Part shown: positions 24,487 to 33,249 of the stretch, in pieces
Numbering within the stretch: the first letter of the stretch is position 1
Layout of the letters: every line of letters starts with the position of its first letter
DNA from: SHWC01 sp050173345
GTDB taxonomy: Bacteria; Pseudomonadota; Alphaproteobacteria; UBA828
Reading direction: 5' to 3'
DNA length: 64,000 nucleotides
NCBI GenBank assembly: GCA_050173345.1
Contig: JBFXKW010000001.1
Coordinates: forward strand, 434,001-498,000
Translations under genes and position numbers: made by a program
The notes under the pieces: model-generated
The model's input: the letters and a program-made list of their open reading frames with translations, nothing else
Database searches by the model: none
What the model was told of the DNA's origin: nothing

Positions 24487-26091
24487 CTACATCCTGAATA
24501 CGCCGAAGCGGGTGCGTACGAGCGGGGCGTGAGCCGTGACGTCAAGGGCGAGGCCGAGCACGCCCCGGGTATCCGCCGGGTCGATCACGCCATCGTCCCA
24601 CAGCCGCGCCGAGGCGTAATAGGGATGGCCCTGCCGGTCGTACTGCTCGCGGATCGGATTCTTGAAGGCTTCCTCTTCTTCCGCGGGCCACTCGCCGCCC
24701 TCGGCCTCGATGCGGTCCCGCCGGACGCGGGCGAGCACGCTCGCCGCCTGCTCGCCGCCCATCACCGAGATGCGCGCGTTCGGCCACATCCAGAGGAAGC
24801 GCGGGTTGTAGGCGCGCCCGCACATGCCGTAATTGCCCGCGCCGAACGAGCCGCCGATGATCACGGTCAGCTTCGGCACTTCGGCAGAGGCGACCGCGGT
24901 GACCAGCTTGGCGCCGTCCTTGGCGATGCCGCCCGCCTCGTAGCGCTTGCCGACCATGAAGCCGACGATGTTCTGCAGGAAGACGAGCGGGATGCCGCGC
25001 TGACAGCACAGCTCGATGAAATGCGTACCTTTCAGCGCGGACTCGGAGAACAGGATGCCGTTGTTGGCGAGGATGCCGACCAGGTGCCCTTCGATCTCGG
25101 CGAAGCCGGTAACCAGCGAGGTGCCGTAGCGTGCCTTGAACTCGTCGAAGCCGCTGGCATCGACGATCCGGGCGATCACCTCGCGGACGTTGTAGACCTT
25201 GCGCAGGCTCGCCGGCACGACGCCGTAGATCTCCTTCGGGTCATAGGCCGGCGGCACGTCGCGCCGCGGGCGGGCGGCGGCGGGCCGGCCGTCGAGGCGG
25301 GCGACGATGCGCCGGGCGCGCTCGATGGCGTCCCGGTCGTTCTCGGCCATGTGGTCGGCGACGCCCGAGATGCGCGTGTGCACGTCGGCGCCGCCAAGCT
25401 CCTCGGCAGTCACCACCTCGCCGGTCGCCGCCTTCACCAGCGGCGGGCCGCCGAGGAAGATGGTGCCCTGGTTCTTGACGATGATGGTCTCGTCGGACAT
25501 CGCCGGCACATAGGCGCCGCCCGCCGTGCAGGAGCCCATGACCACGGCGATCTGCGGAATCCCCGCGCCCGACATGCGCGCCTGGTTGTAGAAGATGCGG
25601 CCGAAATGATCGCGGTCGGGGAACACCTCGTCCTGGAACGGCAGGTTGGCGCCGCCCGAATCCACCAGATAGACGCAGGGCAGCCGGTTCTCGGCGGCGA
25701 TCTCCTGCGCGCGCAGATGCTTCTTCACGGTAAGCGGAAAATAGGTACCGCCCTTCACGGTCGCGTCGTTGGCGATGACGACGCAATGGCGCCCCGCGAC
25801 CTGCCCGACCCCACAGATGATGCCGGCAGCGGGCACGTCGCCGCCATAGAGCCCGTGGGCAGCGAGCGCCGAAAGCTCGAGGAAGCGGGAGCCCGGATCG
25901 ATCAGGGCCTCGACGCGCTGGCGCGGCGGCAGCTTGCCGCGCTTCTCGTGACGCTCGCGGGACATTTGGTCGCCGCCGAGGCGCACCGCGGCGAGCGTCT
26001 GGTCCAGGTCCGCGACCAGCGCCGACATCGCCCTTGCGTTCTCGGCGTAAGATTCGGATGTTGTATCGACGGTCGAGTTGATGCGAAGCAT
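24487..26091 (-). CDS. Methylcrotonoyl-CoA carboxylase, beta (carboxyltransferase) subunit
   Basis: Transfers CO2 from carboxybiotin to 3-methylcrotonyl-CoA in leucine degradation. The product is 534 residues, the usual size. Both carboxyltransferase halves are present: an N-terminal one with GGANLPFQDEVFPDRDHFGR and SCTAGGAYVPAMSDE, and a C-terminal one with QNIVGFMVG and GSFGAGNYGMCGRAY. The FQDEVFPD and GMCGRAY motifs distinguish it from propionyl-CoA carboxylase beta. The ATG at 26091 is chosen; reading further upstream enters the divergent dehydratase gene. No biotin-carrying alpha subunit adjoins it. Confidence 0.94.
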   Translation of the reverse strand: MLRINSTVDTTSESYAENARAMSALVADLDQTLAAVRLGGDQMSRERHEKRGKLPPRQRVEALIDPGSRFLELSALAAHGLYGGDVPAAGIICGVGQVAGRHCVVIANDATVKGGTYFPLTVKKHLRAQEIAAENRLPCVYLVDSGGANLPFQDEVFPDRDHFGRIFYNQARMSGAGIPQIAVVMGSCTAGGAYVPAMSDETIIVKNQGTIFLGGPPLVKAATGEVVTAEELGGADVHTRISGVADHMAENDRDAIERARRIVARLDGRPAAARPRRDVPPAYDPKEIYGVVPASLRKVYNVREVIARIVDASGFDEFKARYGTSLVTGFAEIEGHLVGILANNGILFSESALKGTHFIELCCQRGIPLVFLQNIVGFMVGKRYEAGGIAKDGAKLVTAVASAEVPKLTVIIGGSFGAGNYGMCGRAYNPRFLWMWPNARISVMGGEQAASVLARVRRDRIEAEGGEWPAEEEEAFKNPIREQYDRQGHPYYASARLWDDGVIDPADTRGVLGLALDVTAHAPLVRTRFGVFRM

Positions 26092-26160
26092 GGCGCCACG
26101 GGTTCCTTGGCCGGCCGCGTAGGTTAGCCGCCCGATCCCTTCCTGCGAAGAGACTTCCCG

Positions 26161-27138
26161 ATGGGTTCGATCGATCTTGAGAGGCTCGAGGCGGCGGAAG
26201 CGATGGTGCGCCAGGGCGTGCCGCAGACGCCGCAATATCCGTGGAAGCTGCTGTCGCAGCGGGTTGGCTGCACGGTCTGGCTCAAGCACGAGAACGCCAC
26301 CCCGATCGGCGCGTTCAAGGTGCGCGGCGGCCTGGTCTATCTCGGGCGGCTCAGGCAGGCGCAGCCCGCCATCAGGGGCGTGATCACCGCAACCCGCGGC
26401 AATCACGGCCAGAGCATCGCCTTCGCGGCGGCGCGGACCGGGCTCGAGGCGACGGTCGTGGTGCCGCACGGCAATTCCTCAGACAAGAACCGCGCCATGC
26501 GCGCCCTCGGTGCCAGGATCATCGAGCACGGCCATGACTTCCAGGCCGCGCTGGAGGAGACCCAGCGGCTTGCCGCGAGCGAGGGGCTGCACTTCGTGCC
26601 CTCGTTCCACGAAGATCTGGTGCTCGGCGTGGCGAGCTATGCGCTGGAGCTGTTCCGCGCGGCGCCCGACCTCGACGCGGTCTACGTGCCGATCGGGCTC
26701 GGCTCGGGCATCTGCGGCGTGATCGCAGCGCGGGACGCGCTCGGCCTCAAGACCGAGGTGATCGGCGTGGTCAGCGAGGGGGCGCCCTGCTACGCGCTCT
26801 CCTGGGAGCGCGGCCAGCCGGTCTCGACCAACCATGTCGACACCATCGCGGACGGCATGGCCTGCCGGGTGCCGGTGGCGGAAGCCTTCGAGACGATCCG
26901 GCGCGGCGCGAGCCATATCGTGGCGGTCAGCGACCAGGCCATCCTCGAAGCGATCGGCATCATCTTCGCCGACACCCACCATGTGGCCGAGGGCGCCGCC
27001 GCGGCGACGCTCGCGGCCCTGCTCAAGGAACGCGAGCGGATGGCCGGCAAGCGGGTCGGGCTCATCATCTCGGGCGGCAACATCGACCGCGACCTCTATC
27101 GCCGCGCGCTCGACACGATCAAGGAAACGCCTGGCTAA
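26161..27138 (+). CDS. PLP-dependent threonine/serine dehydratase-like enzyme
   Basis: A fold-type II PLP enzyme of 325 residues. The cofactor Lys is Lys53 in PIGAFKVRGG, followed by ATRGNHGQS (phosphate/substrate loop) and the PLP-phosphate glycine loop GLGSGICGV. No ACT domain is present, so it is a catabolic-type enzyme without isoleucine feedback. The motifs TPIGAFK and TADGMA-like IADGMACRVP also fit hydroxy-amino-acid dehydratases and EutB-like enzymes, so the substrate is open. It is divergent from the carboxylase gene (69 bp) and overlaps the nitronate monooxygenase gene by 4 bp at the 3' ends. Confidence 0.88.
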   Translation: MGSIDLERLEAAEAMVRQGVPQTPQYPWKLLSQRVGCTVWLKHENATPIGAFKVRGGLVYLGRLRQAQPAIRGVITATRGNHGQSIAFAAARTGLEATVVVPHGNSSDKNRAMRALGARIIEHGHDFQAALEETQRLAASEGLHFVPSFHEDLVLGVASYALELFRAAPDLDAVYVPIGLGSGICGVIAARDALGLKTEVIGVVSEGAPCYALSWERGQPVSTNHVDTIADGMACRVPVAEAFETIRRGASHIVAVSDQAILEAIGIIFADTHHVAEGAAAATLAALLKERERMAGKRVGLIISGGNIDRDLYRRALDTIKETPG

Positions 27139-28181
27139 AGCGCGTCGACGAGGCGGCGCAGGATCGTGGCCGCCGAATCGCCGGCGGTGAGCGCGACGCC
27201 CTGCCCGGCCAGCATGGGCACGAGGTCGTCCCGGCCTTGCGCGATGGCGGCTTGGGCGAGCGGCATGGTGAGCGCGCCCATGATCGGGAAGCCCGGCAGC
27301 GACGCCGTGTGCGCCGACATCTCGCTGACGTAGCGGTTCCTGATCATGCGGGCCGGCCGGCCGGTATAGACCCTGGCGACGGTCGTCGCAGCATCGGCAG
27401 CGTTCAGCACCGCGGCCCGGTAGAGCGGGTTGACGGCGGTGTTCTCCGCGCAGCCGAGAAAGGCCGTGCCAAGCTGCGCGGCCTGCGCGCCGAGCCCGAG
27501 CGCGGCGCGCACGCCGCGGCCATCCATGATCCCGCCGGCCGCGATGACCGGCACGCGGACGGCCGACGCCACCTGGGGCACCAGCGCCATGAGGCCGATC
27601 AGGCTGTCCTCGAACGGGCCGATGAAGGTGCCGCGATGGCCGCCTGCCTCGGAACCCTGCACCACGATCGCATCGACGCCGGCTTCTTCGAGCGCCCGCG
27701 CTTCGCTGACGTTGGTGGCCGTGCCGATCAGCGTAGCGCCGGTCGCCTGGATGCGGCGCAGCGCATCGAGCGGCAGCATGTTGAAGGTGAAGCTGATCAC
27801 GGGCGGGCGGGCTTCCAGCACGGCGGTGAGCTGGTCGTCGAAGCTGTAGGGCGGCTTGGTCGGCGGCATCGGCACCTCGCCGAGCCCGACCTCCCGGTAA
27901 TAGGGTTCGAGCAATTGGCGCGCCGTCTCGATCTTCGCGTCGTCCACGACCACGGGCAGCGGCGCAAACAGGTTGATCGCGAAGGCGCGGTTGGTCTCAG
28001 CGCGTATCTTGGGGATCGCGGCGCGGATCTCGTCCGGCGAGAGGCGCGCCGCGCCCAGGCTGCCGAGCCCGCCGGCATTCGACACCGCGGCGACCAGGGC
28101 GGGCGTCGAGGCGCTCGCCATCGGCGCCTGGATGACCGGGTGGTTGATCTCGAGCCGGTCGAGCAGGATGCCCGCGGCCAT
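27135..28181 (-). CDS. Nitronate monooxygenase family flavoprotein
   Basis: An FMN-dependent TIM-barrel enzyme (NMO/2-nitropropane dioxygenase and enoyl-ACP reductase II family), 348 residues. It starts with the family motif HPVIQAPMA, then GGLGSLGAA, the GSEAGGHRG phosphate/FMN loop around the usual catalytic His, IAAGGI and LGAQAAQLGTAFL. It oxidises alkyl nitronates or acts on related substrates; the physiological substrate is unknown. It starts 2 bp after the stop of the HCCA isomerase-like gene, so the two are one unit. Confidence 0.9.
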   Translation of the reverse strand: MAAGILLDRLEINHPVIQAPMASASTPALVAAVSNAGGLGSLGAARLSPDEIRAAIPKIRAETNRAFAINLFAPLPVVVDDAKIETARQLLEPYYREVGLGEVPMPPTKPPYSFDDQLTAVLEARPPVISFTFNMLPLDALRRIQATGATLIGTATNVSEARALEEAGVDAIVVQGSEAGGHRGTFIGPFEDSLIGLMALVPQVASAVRVPVIAAGGIMDGRGVRAALGLGAQAAQLGTAFLGCAENTAVNPLYRAAVLNAADAATTVARVYTGRPARMIRNRYVSEMSAHTASLPGFPIMGALTMPLAQAAIAQGRDDLVPMLAGQGVALTAGDSAATILRRLVDAL

Positions 28182-28183
28182 GC

Positions 28184-28786
28184 CTACCACCCGCCGGTCT
28201 CGAGCCAGCGCTCGATCTGGTCGAGCCGGTCCGAGCCCCAGAACGGCTCGCCATCGACGAAGATGAAGGGCGAGCCGAACACGCCGCGCGCGATGCCGGC
28301 ATCGACCTCGGCCTTCAGCTTCGCCTTGACCGCCGGGTCTTGAAGCGCGGCCTCGGCCGCCACCTTGTCCATGCCGAGCGAGTCCAGAATCGCGACGATG
28401 GGCGCGGCGGGCTCGATCGGCTGATTGTCGGCGAAATAGCGCCGGTAGACGGCATGGGCGAAGGGCTTGGCGAGCGCCGGCGCCGCATCCTCGAGCCAGT
28501 AATAGGCCCGGCAGGCGGCGAGCGACGACGTCGGAAAACCGTCGGGGATGCAGAACGGCACGCCGAATTGCCGGGCGGCGCGCTGCATGTCGCGGCGCGC
28601 ATAGTCGCCCTTCAACGGATACTCCAGCAGCGGCGCGGTGCCGACCAGCTTGAACACGGCGCCGAGCAGGAACGGCCGCCACCTGACCTCGCGGCCGTGG
28701 CGCGCCGCGACCTCGTCGATGCGCTCGCTCGCGATGTAGCCGTAAGGAGACGAGAAATCGAAATAGAAGTCTATCGGCTCGGCCAC
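28184..28786 (-). CDS. 2-hydroxychromene-2-carboxylate isomerase-like (GST kappa/DsbA fold)
   Basis: A 200-residue thioredoxin-fold protein of the kappa-GST/HCCA isomerase family. The N-terminal FYFDFSSPYGYIAS has the catalytic Ser position (Ser13) rather than a CxxC. RWRPFLLGAVFK and GVFGSPFIFVDGEPFWGSDRL are the other family motifs, the second with the cis-Pro. It may be a glutathione-dependent isomerase in aromatic degradation or a general detoxification enzyme. No naphthalene genes are nearby. It is coupled with the nitronate monooxygenase gene. Confidence 0.91.
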   Translation of the reverse strand: MAEPIDFYFDFSSPYGYIASERIDEVAARHGREVRWRPFLLGAVFKLVGTAPLLEYPLKGDYARRDMQRAARQFGVPFCIPDGFPTSSLAACRAYYWLEDAAPALAKPFAHAVYRRYFADNQPIEPAAPIVAILDSLGMDKVAAEAALQDPAVKAKLKAEVDAGIARGVFGSPFIFVDGEPFWGSDRLDQIERWLETGGW

Positions 28787-28867
28787 GCGTCACCCCTCGG
28801 GTCTGGGAGCAGGCGCCGCATCATGGGCGCGATCGGACACGCCTTCAATGGGGCGCGCCGCCCGGCG

Positions 28868-29245
28868 CTATTTGAATTGCAGGGCGCGGGCTTCGGACTC
28901 TTCAAGGGGCTGGTGCGCCAGATGACAACCGCGCGCCGAAACCGCCATGACGAGATAGCGCCCGGGCACGGCGCGGTAGAGCTGCACGGCTTCTGCCTCG
29001 CCGATCAGGCGCTCCCAGCCATAGCGCCGGAGCAGCGCCTCGACGCCGGCCTCGCTGCTCGTGCTCCGCACCAGCTCGATCCGGGGCGCGCCGCGTTCGC
29101 CGCTGCGGTGGCCGAAAATGGTGCTCGCGCCCTTGCAGTTGATCGAGCTCGTCGCCGCTTCGGCGGTCGGAGCGCCGGACGCGAAGAGCATGCCTGCCAG
29201 CGCCAGGCAGAGCATCGTCGCGTTTCCGGGCAATCGACCTGCCAT
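28868..29245 (-). CDS. Small secreted protein of unknown function
   Basis: A 125-residue protein with a clear signal peptide (MLCLALAGMLFASG core, predicted cleavage after A-E-A at residue 30). The mature ~95 residues contain two cysteines, Cys37 and Cys107, which could form a disulfide. RIELVRSTSSEAGVEALLRRYGW and PGRYLVMAVSARGCHLAHQ are the most ordered parts. No family is recognised. The ATG at 29245 has GGGAGAAGG upstream. It lies between an acyl-CoA dehydrogenase gene and an unrelated isomerase, so context gives no hint. Confidence 0.66.
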   Translation of the reverse strand: MAGRLPGNATMLCLALAGMLFASGAPTAEAATSSINCKGASTIFGHRSGERGAPRIELVRSTSSEAGVEALLRRYGWERLIGEAEAVQLYRAVPGRYLVMAVSARGCHLAHQPLEESEARALQFK

Positions 29246-29298
29246 TCCGGGCCTTCTCCCGCTTGACAGTGCTAAACCTGTGGCCGGGGCCTCGCGAG

Positions 29299-30453
29299 TC
29301 AAGAAGCCGCGATCTGGCGCGCGATCACGATCCGCTGCACGTCGCTGGTGCCCTCGTAGATCTGGCAGACGCGCATGTCGCGGTAATAGCGCTCGACCGG
29401 GAAATCGTTGAGGTAGCCATAGCCGCCGAAGGTCTGCAGCGCGTTCGAGCACACCCGCTCCGCTGTCTCGGAGGCGAACAGTTTGGCCATCGAGGCTTCC
29501 TTGAGGCAGGGCTGGCCGGCATCGCGCAGGCGCGCCGCGTGCAGCAGGAGCTGGCGCGACGCCTCGATCTCGGTCGCCATGTCGGCGAGGCGGAAGGCGA
29601 CCGCCTGATGCTCGATGATCGGCTTGCCGAAGGTCTTGCGCTCCTTGGCGTAGGCGAGCGCCGCCTCATAGGCCGCGCGGGCGACGCCGAGCGACTGCGC
29701 GGCGATGCCGATGCGGCCGCCCTCGAGGTTCGACAGCGCGATACGGTAGCCCTCGCCGGGCTCGCCGATCAGATGGTCGGGCGTCAGCTTGAGGTCCTCG
29801 AACACGATCTGGCAGGTGTCGGAGGCGCGCTGGCCGAGCTTCTCCTCCTTGCGCGCCACCTTGTAGCCGGGCGTATCGGTCGGCACCGCGAAGGCGCTGA
29901 TGCCCTTCTTGCCGGCCGACGGATCGGTCACCGCGAAGACGATCGCGACATCCGCCTCGCTGCCCGACGAGATGAACTGCTTGGTGCCGTTGAGCACATA
30001 GTGGTTGCCGTTCAGCGTCGCGCGGCTCCGCAGGTCCGAGGCGTCGGAACCGGCCTGCGGCTCGGTCAGGCAGAAGCAGCCGAGCTTCTCGCCGCGCGCC
30101 AGCGGCTTCAGGTAGGTCTCCTTCTGGGCCGGCGTGCCGTAGCGGTTGAAGATCGCGCAGACCAGGGAGTTGTTGACGCTCATGATCGTCGAGGTCGAGA
30201 CGTCGCCCCAGGCGATCTCCTCGAGCGCCAGCGCGTAGGTGACGTGATCGACGCCGGCGCCGCCATGCTCCTCCGGCACCATCATGCCCATCAGGCCGAG
30301 CTCGCCCAGGCGGCTCACCGCCTGGCGCGGAAAATGCGCGGTGCGGTCCCACTCGGCGGCGTAGGGCGCGAGCTCGTTGCGCGCGAAGTCACGCGCCATA
30401 TCGCGCACCATGAGCTGCTCCTGGCTCAGCGTCGGGTTCTCGCTCGCGCTCAT
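29299..30453 (-). CDS. Acyl-CoA dehydrogenase (short-chain/butyryl type)
   Basis: A flavoprotein of 384 residues that introduces the alpha-beta double bond in acyl-CoA. FAD/substrate motifs CFCLTEPQAGSDASDL and GTKQFISSG are present. The catalytic base is Glu367 in IYEGTSDVQR, the position used by short- and medium-chain dehydrogenases, unlike the isovaleryl enzyme further along. Likely substrates are short linear or branched acyl-CoAs. It ends an apparent operon with isovaleryl-CoA dehydrogenase, an unknown protein, thiolase and DUF1989. Confidence 0.94.
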   Translation of the reverse strand: MSASENPTLSQEQLMVRDMARDFARNELAPYAAEWDRTAHFPRQAVSRLGELGLMGMMVPEEHGGAGVDHVTYALALEEIAWGDVSTSTIMSVNNSLVCAIFNRYGTPAQKETYLKPLARGEKLGCFCLTEPQAGSDASDLRSRATLNGNHYVLNGTKQFISSGSEADVAIVFAVTDPSAGKKGISAFAVPTDTPGYKVARKEEKLGQRASDTCQIVFEDLKLTPDHLIGEPGEGYRIALSNLEGGRIGIAAQSLGVARAAYEAALAYAKERKTFGKPIIEHQAVAFRLADMATEIEASRQLLLHAARLRDAGQPCLKEASMAKLFASETAERVCSNALQTFGGYGYLNDFPVERYYRDMRVCQIYEGTSDVQRIVIARQIAAS

Positions 30454-30469
30454 CTCGGCCTCCGGGATC

Positions 30470-31075
30470 TCAGGTCAGAACCTCGAAATGCGCCTCGCGC
30501 GGCGCCGCGTCCCGCCCGTTGATCGGCAGGATGTCCATCGGGCAGGCGGAGAACGCGACGACGACATCCTGCTCGGCGCGCAGGGTGACGAACTCCCCCG
30601 CCCTGGCCGGCGCCGGCTCGAAGCGGAAGCGTCCGTCCGCCTCGAACGGGATATTCATGAACATGTTGAGCGGTGGCGGCGTGGTGGGCGCCTTCAAGCC
30701 GAGCGCATCGAGCGCGCCGCGGAGATTGTCGGTGCAGTTCGCGTGCGGCCCTTGGACGCCGAGCTGCTCATAGCGATAGCGGTCGCAGGCGGCGACCAGC
30801 GTGTCGTGGATGCCGGCGGTGGTGTCCTCGGTCATGGTGAGGATCGGTTGCCGCTTGTTGCTGACCAGCGTGTCGCCCTGCCTCGGGTTGATACGCCCGA
30901 GGGCGACGCGGCTGTGCGCCATGGACATGAACTCGTCCAGGTCATCGGCGCGGAACGCCCAGGTGTCGACCACCTGGCCGCCATGCGTGTTGATCAGCCT
31001 GACGAGCCGCCCCTGGGAGAGCCGCAAGGCGCGGCCCTCCCGGGCGGGGATCAACTGCTGCTCAGGGCTCGGCAC
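30470..31075 (-). CDS. DUF1989 (urea carboxylase-associated family) protein
   Basis: A 201-residue protein of the DUF1989 family. Family motifs are LINTHGGQVVDTWAF, EFMSMAHSRVALGRINPRQG, a HANCTDNL segment with His and Cys that probably bind metal, and CPMDILPINGRDAAP near the end. Family members are found beside urea carboxylase and include subunits of carboxyguanidine deiminase. Here it is between a thiolase and an acyl-CoA dehydrogenase, with no urea amidolyase gene in sight. The start is GTG, 11 bp after the thiolase stop. Substrate unknown. Confidence 0.86.
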   Translation of the reverse strand: MPSPEQQLIPAREGRALRLSQGRLVRLINTHGGQVVDTWAFRADDLDEFMSMAHSRVALGRINPRQGDTLVSNKRQPILTMTEDTTAGIHDTLVAACDRYRYEQLGVQGPHANCTDNLRGALDALGLKAPTTPPPLNMFMNIPFEADGRFRFEPAPARAGEFVTLRAEQDVVVAFSACPMDILPINGRDAAPREAHFEVLT

Positions 31076-31086
31076 GCCGCCGCGCC

Positions 31087-32277
31087 CTAGTTGAGCCGCT
31101 CGATGGCGACCGCGGTGGCCTCGCCGCCGCCGATGCAGAGCGAGGCGATGCCGCGCTTCTTGCCGTACTTCTGGAGCGCGGCAAGCAGCGTGACCAGGAT
31201 GCGTGCGCCGGACGCGCCGATCGGGTGGCCCAGCGCGCAGGCGCCGCCATGCACGTTGACCTTCTCGTGCGGCAGCTTGCAGTCCCGCATCGCCGCCATG
31301 GTGACGACCGCGAACGCCTCATTGACCTCGAACAGGTCGATCTTGTCGGCGCTGGTGTCGAGCTTCTTCAGGAGCTTCTGGATCGCGCCGACCGGCGCGG
31401 TGGTGAACCAGGCGGGCTCCTGGGCATGGCTGGCATGGCCGAGGATCGCGGCGAGCGGCGTCAGGCCGCGCTTCTCGGCCTCGGAGCGGCGCATCAGCAC
31501 AAGCGCCGCGGCGCCGTCCGAGATCGAGCTCGAGTTCGCCGCCGTCACCGTGCCGTCCTTGGCGAAGGCGGGCTTGAGCTGCGGGATCTTGTCGAGATTG
31601 GCCTTGAGCGGCTGCTCGTCCTGGTCGATCAGGGTTTCGCCCTTGCGGCCCTTGACCGTGACCGGCGTGATCTCGGCCTTGAAGCTGCCGTCCTTGATCG
31701 CCGCCTGGGCACGCTTCAGCGAGGTGATGGCATACTCGTCCTGCTGCTCGCGGGTGAACTGATATTTCTGCGCGGTGTTCTCCGCGAAGACGCCCATCAG
31801 CTTGCCGGGCTCGTAGGCATCCTCCAGCCCATCGAGGAACATGTGGTCGAGCACGCGGCCATGGCCCATGCGGTAGCCGCCGCGGGCGCGGTCGAGCAGG
31901 TAGGGCGCGTTGGTCATGCTCTCCATGCCGCCCGCGACCATCACCGTGTTGGCGCCGGACGAGATCATGTCGTTGGCGAACATCACGGCCTTCATGCCGG
32001 AGCCGCACATCTTGTTGACGGTGGTGGCGCCGACGTCCTTCGGGATGCCCGCGCCGATCGAGGCCTGGCGCGCGGGCGCCTGGCCCTGCCCCGCCGGCAG
32101 CACGCAGCCCATGATGACCTCGTCGACGTCCTCGCCGGTGACCTTGGCGCGCTCGAGCGCCGCCTTGATCGCGACGGTGCCGAGCTCGACCGCCTTGGCG
32201 TCGGACAAATCACCCTGGAAGCCGCCCATCGGCGTGCGCGCGGCACCCACGATGACGACTGGATCTGATGTGCTCAT
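31087..32277 (-). CDS. Acetyl-CoA acetyltransferase (thiolase)
   Basis: Cleaves or forms acetoacetyl-CoA; 396 residues. The nucleophile is Cys91 (NKMCGSGMKA), with His351 (GHPIG) and Cys381 (SLCIGGGEA) completing the active site. The loop before His351 reads GGACALGHPIG, with Cys where Ala or Ile is more usual. The ATG at 32277 has AGGAGA 7 nt upstream. In the leucine pathway it would act on acetoacetyl-CoA formed from HMG-CoA via acetoacetate; it could equally initiate PHB synthesis. Confidence 0.95.
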   Translation of the reverse strand: MSTSDPVVIVGAARTPMGGFQGDLSDAKAVELGTVAIKAALERAKVTGEDVDEVIMGCVLPAGQGQAPARQASIGAGIPKDVGATTVNKMCGSGMKAVMFANDMISSGANTVMVAGGMESMTNAPYLLDRARGGYRMGHGRVLDHMFLDGLEDAYEPGKLMGVFAENTAQKYQFTREQQDEYAITSLKRAQAAIKDGSFKAEITPVTVKGRKGETLIDQDEQPLKANLDKIPQLKPAFAKDGTVTAANSSSISDGAAALVLMRRSEAEKRGLTPLAAILGHASHAQEPAWFTTAPVGAIQKLLKKLDTSADKIDLFEVNEAFAVVTMAAMRDCKLPHEKVNVHGGACALGHPIGASGARILVTLLAALQKYGKKRGIASLCIGGGEATAVAIERLN

Positions 32278-32310
32278 GATATGCTCTCCTGGCATGGGAA
32301 TGGTGGTGGC

Positions 32311-33249
32311 TTATTCGATGCTGGTGCCGTCGACGACGCCGATCCTGGTGCGGATCTCGTCGCCGGGCGGCAGCTTGTCGAGCATGGCGGCGTCGATCGA
32401 GGCGAGGCTGTGGATGGGGGCGCGGGACCGGCCTTCCAGCCGGGCGAGGCGGGTTTCCCTCAGCGAGCGCAGCAGCATCGTCATCATATAAACTAGATTG
32501 ACGCTCCGCTCGGGCGAGACGGCCTTGATCATGCGGTAGAAGCTCGCTTTGCCGTCCTTGCGGCGCCTGGTGCGGTGATAGGCGACCCACTCCGTCAGGC
32601 CCTCGCGCGCGGCATCCGCCTCCGGACCGTCGAGGAAACGGGCGGTCTCGGTCTCGTCGCGGCGGATATGCAGGCCCCGCGCGAGCGGCTTGAGCTCGCT
32701 CGCGTTCAGATAGCGCTGCCCCGCGATCTCGAGCAGCCGCGTGATGTTGGCCAGGTTGCGCGCCCACTCTTCGCCGCGCTGCGCGGGCACGAGCCGGGCG
32801 TAGAGCGACCACTCGATCAGCTCGGCGCGCGTCCGCAGCGTCTCGTTGCTGAGCGCCGCCGCGTCGCCCGCGATGAAGCGGTCGATCGCCCAGCGCACCA
32901 GATCGCGCCGGTAGCCCGCCATGAAGACGGGGTGCGGCATGGGCTGGAACGGCGCGACCAGGAAGGCGAACAGAAGCTCCGTCAGGTCGAGCTCGGCGAG
33001 ATGGATCTCGACCTTGAGCATGTCGACGACGCTGTCGTCCGATCCCATGAGCCCGCCCGGATCGGTTTGGAAGAAGAGCAGCAGCGCATCCTTGTTCTGC
33101 AGGCCGTGATAGAGGGTGAGCGCCTTCTTGTAGAAATAGGCATCGTCGAAGCGGCGGTAGAACGCCGCCTCGATCGCCCTCGTGTCCGGGCCGGGCGCGT
33201 AGGAGTCCGCGATCTCCTCGGCGATCGAGCGGGGCGTTTCGCGGCTCAT
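32311..33249 (-). CDS. Hypothetical protein inside the isovaleryl-CoA dehydrogenase operon
   Basis: A 312-residue protein, not recognised. It is predicted mostly helical, with charged amphipathic stretches and no signal peptide, membrane span or known catalytic motif. Notable segments are RRFDDAYFYKKALTLYHGL, LKVEIHLAELDLTELLFAFL, FMAGYRRDLVRWAIDRFIAG and EWVAYHRTRRRKDGKASFYR. The gene starts inside the stop of isovaleryl-CoA dehydrogenase (ATGA, 4-nt overlap) and ends 33 bp before the thiolase, so it is expressed with leucine catabolism. A structural or regulatory partner of the dehydrogenases is one possibility; this is inference only. Confidence 0.76.
   Translation of the reverse strand: MSRETPRSIAEEIADSYAPGPDTRAIEAAFYRRFDDAYFYKKALTLYHGLQNKDALLLFFQTDPGGLMGSDDSVVDMLKVEIHLAELDLTELLFAFLVAPFQPMPHPVFMAGYRRDLVRWAIDRFIAGDAAALSNETLRTRAELIEWSLYARLVPAQRGEEWARNLANITRLLEIAGQRYLNASELKPLARGLHIRRDETETARFLDGPEADAAREGLTEWVAYHRTRRRKDGKASFYRMIKAVSPERSVNLVYMMTMLLRSLRETRLARLEGRSRAPIHSLASIDAAMLDKLPPGDEIRTRIGVVDGTSIE

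Noticed and set aside
29273..29278. TTGACA on the plus strand as a -35 box
   Set aside because: No -10-like hexamer lies 16-18 nt downstream and no plus-strand gene follows.
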